From positions 1-64,000 of IMG/VR virus record IMGVR_UViG_3300045941_000223: 64,000 bases of DNA. The stretch is one strand, 5' to 3'. Numbering within the stretch: the stretch's first letter is position 1; each line of letters opens with the position of its first letter. The DNA is from a virus. Shown here one piece after another: positions 15,675-21,048 of the stretch. Both the position numbers and the translations under genes were made by a program. The notes beneath the pieces were generated by a model, which made no database searches, had not been told where the DNA came from, and saw nothing but the letters and a program-made list of their open reading frames with translations.

Positions 15675-15893
15675 TCACTCTTCGTTCGCGCCCCAATCGC
15701 AGCCGTGCTCTTTCGCCTTCTTGGCGGCGAAGCGATCGGCGGCGCGGCGGGCTTCGGCGTAGTCGCGGTAGGCGTCGCCCTCGACGCCCCACTCGAACTC
15801 GCCCTGATCGAAGATGTCGTTGCCTTCGTCGTCGAGCCCGTAGACGTGGATCTGGCGCTGCAGGCGGTTCACATCGACGTAGACATAGGTCAT
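15675..15893 (-). CDS. Hypothetical acidic small protein
   Basis: 72 residues, beginning MTYVYVDVNRLQRQIHVYG and then a long Ala/Arg helix (YAEARRAADRFAAKKAKEHG). The ATG is preceded by GAGAGGAC. Looks like a soluble strand-plus-helix protein; no family recognised. Confidence 0.55.
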   Translation of the reverse strand: MTYVYVDVNRLQRQIHVYGLDDEGNDIFDQGEFEWGVEGDAYRDYAEARRAADRFAAKKAKEHGCDWGANEE

Positions 15894-15907
15894 GTCAGTC
15901 CTCTCGC

Positions 15908-16069
15908 TTAAAACCGGATCTCGAAGTCGATCTCGCCGTTGCGTTCCGGCGTCTTCTCCGGAGGCGGCACCGGGATCGGGAGGTAGAGCGGCAGTCGCCG
16001 TTCCTCGAACTCGCGGTCTTCGCGCTCGCGGCGGCGGCGCAGCTCTTCGATCATCCAACCGGGCAACAT
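15908..16069 (-). CDS. Hypothetical Arg-rich small protein
   Basis: 53 residues: a start MLPGWMIEELRRRREREDRE forms a charged amphipathic helix, followed by a Pro-rich tail. The ATG shares one base with the end of the upstream gene. Function unknown. Confidence 0.5.
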   Translation of the reverse strand: MLPGWMIEELRRRREREDREFEERRLPLYLPIPVPPPEKTPERNGEIDFEIRF

Positions 16070-16314
16070 CAGTAGACCTCCGTTCCGGGCACCAGCCACT
16101 TGCTGCCGCCCCAATAGTCCACGACGAACAGACCAAACTCGGTGTATTCGAGGTAGATCCAGAGCTTCTTCTTCAGCTCTGCCTTCCAGATAGTCTTCAT
16201 GGTTCTTTCCAGATGTGCGGGGCTCGGGAGGTTCGTGCCTCCCGTCCCCATCTTGGACGCGGCGGTTCGCCCCGCGCCTGCGGGAAGGATGGTTCCGACT
16301 TCGGTCTTGGCCAT
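16069..16314 (-). CDS. Hypothetical small protein, first in operon 3
   Basis: 81 residues. Starts 17 bases after the -10 of promoter site 3 with ribosome site GGAGGGAGAA. The C-terminal half (MKTIWKAELKKKLWIYLEYT, then GLFVVDYWGG) is likely a compact beta fold and may also be made from the internal ATG at about 16200. Heads the operon running to 14873. Confidence 0.5.
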   Translation of the reverse strand: MAKTEVGTILPAGAGRTAASKMGTGGTNLPSPAHLERTMKTIWKAELKKKLWIYLEYTEFGLFVVDYWGGSKWLVPGTEVY

Positions 16315-16330
16315 TTCTCCCTCCACCATA

Positions 16331-16359
16331 CATATAGGGCGTAATGGCCTATAGGGCAA
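16331..16359 (-). promoter_or_regulatory. Leftward promoter with operator (site 3)
   Basis: Minus strand TTGCCC (16354-16359), 17-bp spacer, TATATG (16331-16336). Operator TAGGGCGTAATGGCCTA at 16335-16351, identical to the copy at site 4. Drives 16314 leftward to 14873. Confidence 0.75.
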
Positions 16360-16365
16360 GGGGGC

Positions 16366-16647
16366 CTACGGACTATCTTGGACGTGCATGGCAATATGTT
16401 CCAATTCCGCAATTATCTTGTGAATAACGGTCAGCCGGGCACGATGCTCGGCAAGCGCTTCGTTGATGGCCGTTGGTCCGGACGGGTAGTAGTCGCGCCC
16501 GTTGGGCGCGCTGGCGGCTATCGCCTTCTCGGCCTCGCGAAGGGCGTGGATCGCGGCGATGTAGCCGTTGAAGAGATCGTCCCGGTGCGTGCCGTTCAGG
16601 TGGACGACCGGCAGGGTTAAGGCGTGCAGCGAGTTTCTAATCAGCAT
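16366..16647 (-). CDS. Hypothetical helical protein
   Basis: 93 residues, largely helical: IAAIHALREAEKAIAAS and EHRARLTVIHKIIAELEHIA flank a Gly/Pro loop. Probably a helical hairpin or dimer. The stop lies beside the -35 of promoter site 3. Last gene of the operon from site 4. Function unknown. Confidence 0.55.
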   Translation of the reverse strand: MLIRNSLHALTLPVVHLNGTHRDDLFNGYIAAIHALREAEKAIAASAPNGRDYYPSGPTAINEALAEHRARLTVIHKIIAELEHIAMHVQDSP

Positions 16648-16828
16648 CGATCGGCTCGTCGCTCCAGTAATTGGGGTCGGTCAGCACGTCCGGCCGGTAA
16701 CCGGCCATCTTGCGCTTGTGGCAGACCACGCAGGTCCGGCAGAGCGGAATCCCGCGGGCGTCGTATGCCCATGTGGACGGTCGGCCAGAGCCGCAGGGGC
16801 AGGGGCTGGCTCGGTAGCGGTCGGTCAT
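16637..16828 (-). CDS. Small zinc-binding protein
   Basis: 63 residues with CPCGSGRP near the start and CRTCVVCHKRKMAGYRPDVL in the middle, giving enough Cys/His for one or two zinc sites. Such small double-zinc proteins are common in rhizobial phages and prophages; no activity is known. ATGA-type overlaps on both sides show it is within an operon. Confidence 0.6.
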   Translation of the reverse strand: MTDRYRASPCPCGSGRPSTWAYDARGIPLCRTCVVCHKRKMAGYRPDVLTDPNYWSDEPIDAD

Positions 16829-17061
16829 GCTTTCCACCTTCTCTTTGTCAGCTCTTGCGCCTGATCGAGCAGGCCGCGTTCCTTCAGCAGGAAGTAGGGC
16901 AACTTCTCGATTTCGTGGAGCGGCAGCGCGGCGAGCGGCTTGCCTGCATCGAAGTAGCAGCGCGGATGCGCGTAGTGCCGGGTGCCGTACTTGACCAGCT
17001 CGTCGGACGGCACCATCGGCCCCTTGCAGAACCGGCAGCTATTCCAGCGCTCGCGCCACAT
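16825..17061 (-). CDS. Small zinc-finger-like protein
   Basis: 78 residues. CRFC near residue 9 and HYAHPRC near 29-35 form a likely zinc site; the rest is an Arg/Leu-rich helix pair. The next gene starts in its stop. Function unknown. Confidence 0.55.
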   Translation of the reverse strand: MWRERWNSCRFCKGPMVPSDELVKYGTRHYAHPRCYFDAGKPLAALPLHEIEKLPYFLLKERGLLDQAQELTKRRWKA

Positions 17062-17064
17062 CGC

Positions 17065-17250
17065 TCAGTACTCCGACGTTCCGTCCGCGTATTCCTTGCG
17101 GACCAGCACGTGCAACGCCTCGATCTCGTCGTCGCTGTACTTGTTGGTCATCCACGCCAGAGCTTCAGCGAGATGCTTGATGCCCTCGCGCACCACCCGC
17201 TCGCCTTCGTATCCGGCGTTCTCGACCACGGTGTAGGTCTTTGGTTTCAT
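17065..17250 (-). CDS. Hypothetical small protein
   Basis: 61 residues with a YTVVENAGYEGERVVREGIK strand-turn and a helix (HLAEALAWMTNKYSDDEIEA). Similar in style to small inhibitor or adapter proteins of early phage operons, but no family recognised. Confidence 0.5.
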   Translation of the reverse strand: MKPKTYTVVENAGYEGERVVREGIKHLAEALAWMTNKYSDDEIEALHVLVRKEYADGTSEY

Positions 17251-17262
17251 CCATCCCTCCGT

Positions 17263-17658
17263 TCAGAAGCTGAAGTCGTGGTACTTGGCGCGCTCGCCGA
17301 TCCGCAGGCCGTAGCCTCCGGTCTTGACCAGCCGCCCGGTCTTCTCATTGCGGGCGACTTCGTCCCACATGCCGTGCTTGTTCATCTTGAACAGGTGGAC
17401 GCGGCCGTTCTCGTTGGGCTCGAACAGGTAGGTCTGGCTCTCGCTGAACCCGTTCTTGTCGGTCCGGGTGGCGTTGTCCTCGCGCACCGTGAGCACCGTC
17501 GCGCCGCGCTCGCGGGCGATGCCGATCACCGTGCCGGGGTAGCGGTCGGTCCAAGACAGCATGGTCGCGCCCATGCCGACCGTTGCGTCGGGCTGGCCCT
17601 TCACCGCGCGGGCCAGAACGTGGTTCGTCAAAGAGCCGGTCTGTGTTCCGAGTTTCAT
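17263..17658 (-). CDS. Hypothetical conserved-type protein
   Basis: 131 residues, beta-rich. Begins MKLGTQTGSLTNHVLAR, has SWTDRYPGTVIGIARERGAT and an Asn/Asp-rich middle. Looks like a small beta-barrel. It lies just downstream of the DnaJ-zinc-finger gene. Function unknown. Confidence 0.55.
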   Translation of the reverse strand: MKLGTQTGSLTNHVLARAVKGQPDATVGMGATMLSWTDRYPGTVIGIARERGATVLTVREDNATRTDKNGFSESQTYLFEPNENGRVHLFKMNKHGMWDEVARNEKTGRLVKTGGYGLRIGERAKYHDFSF

Positions 17659-17673
17659 CGCTTCCTTCTCCCT

Positions 17674-18471
17674 TCACTCTGCAGCAAGGTCTGCGGTCTT
17701 CACCCGCATGACCACCGTCTGCTTCTCGCCGTTGTATTCGCCGTGCTCTTTCACGGTGGCAGTCAGCAGGAACTTCTCGCCCTTCTCGGCGTGGAACCGG
17801 GGGGTCTTGCTCACGATCGCGTTCCCGGCGGCGTCGCGCATGGTCACGATCCAGACCGTTTCCTCGCTATTGCGGAACCCGAACGCGGCCCGCGCGTAGC
17901 TCGCGACCCGCTCGACCGTGACCGCGGCGGTGATCCGCTCGCCGACCTTGCCGACGTGGCCGCTCGCGGCCTTGACGGCGTCTTCGGTGGCGATCCGCTC
18001 GATCGCGGCGGCGAGCGCGGCAGCCTGCTTCTCGGTCAGCTCGGCCTTCTCATGCGCCTTGCGCAGCACGTCGGCGATGAATTCGTTCCGGCCCTTGAAG
18101 GCTTCCGCCTTGGCCAGCAGCTCGCCGTAGGTTTCGAGGAAGCCCGCCCGCTTAGCGTCGGCTTCCGCGGCGGCGGCGGCGGCCAGCTCGGCGGCGACCG
18201 CGGCCTTCTTCGCCGCCCGCTTCGCGGCGGTGGCGTTCAGCTTGGCCAGCTCGGCTTCGGTGTAGAGCCGGACGGTTTCGAGACCCTTGTGGCCGGTGCC
18301 GCCGCAGCCGTAGCAGGTCCAGCCGGTGGCCGCCCAAACGTCGGCACCGCCAGCGCCACCGCAGCGGTGGCAGGTCCGGTGCCTCTGAAAGGCGGGCTTA
18401 CCCTTGCCGGTGAGGTAAACGGCACCGCCGTGGGCGGTGCCAGCTCGGGTGAACAGGGCGGCGGTGGTCAT
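17674..18471 (-). CDS. Protein with DnaJ-type zinc finger and helical linker
   Basis: 265 residues. Residues about 34-62 carry two CxxCGGxG units (CHRCGGAGG and CYGCGGTGHKG), as in DnaJ cysteine-rich domains. A long Ala/Lys/Glu helix (about 75-160) follows, then a beta domain with WIVTMRDAAGN. No J domain. First gene after promoter site 4, with a GGAGGG ribosome site only a few bases before ATG. Possibly an adapter that binds host protein or nucleic acid. Confidence 0.65.
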   Translation of the reverse strand: MTTAALFTRAGTAHGGAVYLTGKGKPAFQRHRTCHRCGGAGGADVWAATGWTCYGCGGTGHKGLETVRLYTEAELAKLNATAAKRAAKKAAVAAELAAAAAAEADAKRAGFLETYGELLAKAEAFKGRNEFIADVLRKAHEKAELTEKQAAALAAAIERIATEDAVKAASGHVGKVGERITAAVTVERVASYARAAFGFRNSEETVWIVTMRDAAGNAIVSKTPRFHAEKGEKFLLTATVKEHGEYNGEKQTVVMRVKTADLAAE

Positions 18472-18486
18472 TTTCCCTCCACCCCT

Positions 18487-18515
18487 TATATAGGGCGTAA
18501 TGGCCTATCCCGCAA
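18487..18515 (-). promoter_or_regulatory. Leftward promoter with operator (site 4)
   Basis: Minus strand TTGCGG (18510-18515), 17-bp spacer, TATATA (18487-18492). Operator TAGGGCGTAATGGCCTA at 18491-18507. The predicted leader to the ATG at 18471 is only about 15 bases. Drives 18471 to 16366. Confidence 0.8.
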
Positions 18516-18524
18516 GGGGTGCTT

Positions 18525-18833
18525 TCACTCTACTTTCTCGAAGCCGAACCGGGCAACCTTCCAGACTTCCCGGGTGGCAAGGTCGATCGCCACGTCGCCG
18601 ACCGACATGCTGGTATGCCGCAACCCGAGCGCCTTGATCATGCCGAAGGCTTCGCCGTTGGGCGACCAGCGCTCGCCCTGCATCTCGACGAACACCGCTT
18701 CGAGGTTGTCCGCTTCGATCTCGCGCAGGCGGATGTGGGTCTTACCGAGATCGGCCGCGATCGGCTTGCCGAGCCCGCAGATGCCGTCGCGGAAGTGCTC
18801 GGGCCGCATGTACCAGACTTCGAACTTGCGCAT
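18525..18833 (-). CDS. Hypothetical protein
   Basis: 102 residues, mixed alpha/beta, starting MRKFEVWYMRPEHFRDGICG and ending DLATREVWKVARFGFEKVE. Widespread small early-phage type of unknown role. Last gene before promoter site 4. Confidence 0.55.
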   Translation of the reverse strand: MRKFEVWYMRPEHFRDGICGLGKPIAADLGKTHIRLREIEADNLEAVFVEMQGERWSPNGEAFGMIKALGLRHTSMSVGDVAIDLATREVWKVARFGFEKVE

Positions 18834-18836
18834 CGC

Positions 18837-19166
18837 TCAGTACTCCGCTGCCAGCATGATGGTCAGCACCCGGCCCGTGACCTTGGGATCGGCAGGGTCT
18901 TCGCTGCCGTACTCGAATGCCTTGTCGTAGTAGTCGATCTTGAAGAACGCCTTCTCGCCGTTGACCTCGATCGCGCCGAAGTCGTGCTCGCCGTACGGGT
19001 CGTCGCCGTCCGTGAAGTCCTTGAACTCGCGCACCTTGGTCAGGAAGTCCTCGCGCTTGTCGTGGTCGCGGATGCCTTCGGTGAGAACCACCCGGCCGAG
19101 CTGCGGCAGGAACGTGCCGCGCAACAGGTCGTTCAATTCGCGGATCTTGGCAGTCTTGTCGGTCAT
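18837..19166 (-). CDS. DUF3768-family protein
   Basis: 109 residues matching the DUF3768 pattern: IRELNDLLR near the start, RVVLTEGI, then GEHDFGAIEVNGEKAFFKID and a C-terminal GSEDPADPKVTGRVLTIMLA. The family is common in alphaproteobacterial plasmids and phages; function unknown. ATGA overlap with the upstream gene. Confidence 0.8.
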   Translation of the reverse strand: MTDKTAKIRELNDLLRGTFLPQLGRVVLTEGIRDHDKREDFLTKVREFKDFTDGDDPYGEHDFGAIEVNGEKAFFKIDYYDKAFEYGSEDPADPKVTGRVLTIMLAAEY

Positions 19167-19354
19167 CGGTCACCTTTCTTGATGGCGTCTTGCCGTTCAG
19201 TTTCGAGTCGGAACATGCGGGCGTTCAGGCTGTATGCCTCGCCGCTGAGCCCGCCGTTGAAGCAGGACGTTCGCCTGATGCCCTTGGCGCGCATCTCGGC
19301 GCGGGTCTCGCGTAGCTCTCGGTTGATCTCTTTGAGCGTGCGGTTGCCGAACAC
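19163..19354 (-). CDS. Hypothetical helical small protein
   Basis: 63 residues, GTG start, almost all charged helix (LKEINRELRETRAEMRAKG, then LNARMFRLETERQDAIKKG). Likely a coiled-coil dimer. Function unknown. Confidence 0.5.
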   Translation of the reverse strand: MFGNRTLKEINRELRETRAEMRAKGIRRTSCFNGGLSGEAYSLNARMFRLETERQDAIKKGDR

Positions 19355-19403
19355 GTCGTGTCCTTTCAGGTGTGACCGCCGGGCGAACCCGGCGGCCGGT
19401 GGT

Positions 19404-19847
19404 TCAGTCCATCCGAGATCCGGCGTAGGCTTTGACGCCCAGCTCGGTGGTCAGCACTTCCGCCATCGCGCGGGCGGCGGCTTCCTTCCGCTCCAGCGAC
19501 TGACCGAAGTCAGAGATCCAGATATCGACGCCGCCGCGGTAGGCCGCCCGGGCCAGCTTGTTCTTGACCAGCCACTTGGCGAAGCTCGACGTGCCGGGAT
19601 AGACCGTTACCCACGCGAACCCGCAGACCCCTTCCGCTTCGTACCAGCGGTTGCCGCCCTCGACCGGCTTCCCGGCGAGATCGGCGTCGAACACGACCAT
19701 GGCGCGGGGCTTGGCGGCCTCGCCCGCGGCCTTGGCGGCGGCGGCGGCCTTGGCGTAGGCGGCCTCGAAGGCGGCGTAGCGGGCCTTGCGGGCCTTGGTT
19801 TCCGCGGCGATCTTCTCGCGGAGCGAACCATATTCAACGGCAGTCAT
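19404..19847 (-). CDS. Hypothetical protein with Ala-rich helix
   Basis: 147 residues. An Ala/Lys coiled region (about 8-45) precedes a compact domain containing MVVFDADLAGKPVEGGNRWY, GFAWVTVYPG, FAKWLVKN and DIWISDFGQS. First gene after promoter site 5, but separated from it by a leader of about 75 bases with a stable hairpin (19864-19909). Function unknown. Confidence 0.55.
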   Translation of the reverse strand: MTAVEYGSLREKIAAETKARKARYAAFEAAYAKAAAAAKAAGEAAKPRAMVVFDADLAGKPVEGGNRWYEAEGVCGFAWVTVYPGTSSFAKWLVKNKLARAAYRGGVDIWISDFGQSLERKEAAARAMAEVLTTELGVKAYAGSRMD

Positions 19848-19863
19848 TCGTCCTTCCCTTTCC

Positions 19864-19909
19864 GGAGAGCCGGGCGTGTCACGCGGTGGCCACCGCCATC
19901 CGGCTCTCC
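19864..19909 (-). promoter_or_regulatory. Structured leader with mini-gene
   Basis: A perfect 10-bp stem, GGAGAGCCGG (19864-19873) with CCGGCTCTCC (19900-19909), encloses a 26-base loop that itself contains the palindrome GGTGGCCACC. Inside, on the minus strand, a seven-codon frame ATG-TGA (19879-19899; MAVATA) follows GGGAGAG. A leader peptide plus hairpin between promoter site 5 and the first gene suggests attenuation or translational control. Confidence 0.5.
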
Positions 19910-19923
19910 CTCTCTCCACTACT

Positions 19924-19952
19924 TATATAGGGCGTGGTGGCCTATAGGGCAA
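19924..19952 (-). promoter_or_regulatory. Leftward promoter with operator (site 5)
   Basis: Minus strand TTGCCC (19947-19952), 17-bp spacer, TATATA (19924-19929). Operator TAGGGCGTGGTGGCCTA at 19928-19944. Drives 19847 to 18525. Confidence 0.75.
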
Positions 19953-19958
19953 GGGGGC

Positions 19959-20531
19959 CTATCCGGTGACGACCAACAAATTTTCGCGGGCTCGGGCGGT
20001 CAGCCGGTAGAGCACGTAGTCGTTCCGGAACAGAACCTTCCGGCCACGCTTCACGACCGTGAAGGTGTCGATCTTCGCCCCGTTGCGGAACTCCATCGGC
20101 GCGGGGAGCTTGACGACCATCCCGGCCCGGAGCTTGGGGGCGGCCTTGCGCCGGTCGATGTTGGCCCGGCAGCGAGCGCGCCAGTCGCGTGCGTACTTGG
20201 CACCGTCGCCCTTGGCGTCGTCGGCGATCGGCGACAAGAAATCGAGGACCGCGGCGGGCGCGGTGCTCTCGACCGGGCCCATGAACTCGTCCATGTCCTT
20301 CCAGCCGAAGTTGTAGTCGCCCTTGGCCCACTTGGTCAGGAGCACCAGCGCGACCCGAACCTTGCCGTTGGCGTCCGGCACCAGCCGGGCTTCCTTCTCG
20401 GCATCAAGCTCGATGACGGCGTAGAACACCCCGGCCTTGGTGGCCGTGGCCTTGAACTTCATCCCGAACTCGCGCTCGAACCAGTCGGCGGTGGTCACGC
20501 CCTTCGGGCGGTAGGTATACGTCCAACCCAT
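19959..20531 (-). CDS. DUF6927-like protein
   Basis: 190 residues. The N-terminus MGWTYTYRPKGVTTADWFER and the following VFYAVIELDAEKE and VALVLLTKWAKGDYNFGWKD fit the DUF6927-type proteins of rhizobial phages and prophages. The C-terminal 60 residues form a small beta domain (KLRAGMVVKLPAPMEFRNGA). Role unknown. Second gene of the operon from promoter site 6. Confidence 0.6.
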   Translation of the reverse strand: MGWTYTYRPKGVTTADWFEREFGMKFKATATKAGVFYAVIELDAEKEARLVPDANGKVRVALVLLTKWAKGDYNFGWKDMDEFMGPVESTAPAAVLDFLSPIADDAKGDGAKYARDWRARCRANIDRRKAAPKLRAGMVVKLPAPMEFRNGAKIDTFTVVKRGRKVLFRNDYVLYRLTARARENLLVVTG

Positions 20532-20547
20532 CAGCTTGCTTCCTTCC

Positions 20548-20763
20548 TCACATGAGCACCCGGTTCCCAGCCACCTTGGCGGTGGCGAGCGGGATCAGCG
20601 CAGCGACCGAGAAATTGACCATGGCGCGGTGCTTGGTTCTGACCCGCTTTGCGTGAGCAACCGCCGCGGCGTCCTTGGCGGTTGCGAACTTCCAGATGTC
20701 GCCGTTGGCGTCCTTGAGCCAACCAGCAACACCACCGATGACCGTCCAGATTCCGAAGAACAT
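20548..20763 (-). CDS. Small membrane-anchored protein
   Basis: 71 residues from the ATG at 20763: a hydrophobic start MFFGIWTVIGGVAGWL, then WKFATAKDAAAVAHAKRVR (a basic helix), then a second hydrophobic stretch. The ribosome site is weak (AAGAG). A longer reading from GTG at 20973 is possible, but its extra 70 residues look non-coding (Pro/Arg-rich, no strand or helix pattern). Confidence 0.5.
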   Translation of the reverse strand: MFFGIWTVIGGVAGWLKDANGDIWKFATAKDAAAVAHAKRVRTKHRAMVNFSVAALIPLATAKVAGNRVLM

Positions 20764-20970
20764 CGCTCTTGGGCCGCGGGCCGGGGGCTCAAATCGGCAG
20801 TCGGACCGGTCTCGTAGCGGGGGCTCTAGATCCCGCGTTCCTGCCGCTGCCGTCAGACGGAGGGGAGGTTGTGTGGCCCGGTGCGTAGGCAATCCCGTCT
20901 CCCCGGACCCCAAGCACGCATCCTCAGTCCGTTCCGCAATCTCTTCCGGCCTTTCCGGCTTCCCTCCTTC
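20764..20970 (-). promoter_or_regulatory. Long leader downstream of promoter site 6
   Basis: About 200 bases separate the predicted start of transcription from the first gene, unlike the 15-base leaders at sites 3, 4 and 8. It contains AGGAGGGAAG near the 5' end, a possible 22-codon mini-frame (20853-20921) and GAGCCCCCG twice. Nothing else is recognised; it may be a regulatory leader. Confidence 0.3.
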
Positions 20971-20977
20971 CACTACT

Positions 20978-21005
20978 TATATAGGCCATGGTGGCCTACT
21001 TTCAA
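20978..21005 (-). promoter_or_regulatory. Leftward promoter with double operator (site 6)
   Basis: Minus strand TTGAAA (21000-21005), 16-bp spacer, TATATA (20978-20983). The operator at 20982-20998, TAGGCCATGGTGGCCTA, is the best copy: perfect 7-bp inverted arms around three bases. A second copy, TAGGGCGTGGGAGCCTA, lies at 21007-21023, 25 bp away centre to centre, just before the capsid gene on the other strand. Control of both directions is possible. Confidence 0.75.
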
Positions 21006-21048
21006 GTAGGGCGTGGGAGCCTAGCGGAAATAAAAGTAGGAGAGTTCC

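Noticed and set aside
16624-20555. Very long rightward open frames (about 770 and 680 codons) across the leftward island
   Set aside because: They are antisense shadows of GC-rich genes. The leftward genes have ribosome sites, ATGA joints, promoters and recognisable families; the long frames are Val/Leu/Gly/Arg-rich with no domain pattern.
20764-20973. GTG-start extension of gene 20548-20763
   Set aside because: The extra residues are Pro/Arg-rich without structure pattern and the GTG lacks a ribosome site; treated as leader instead.
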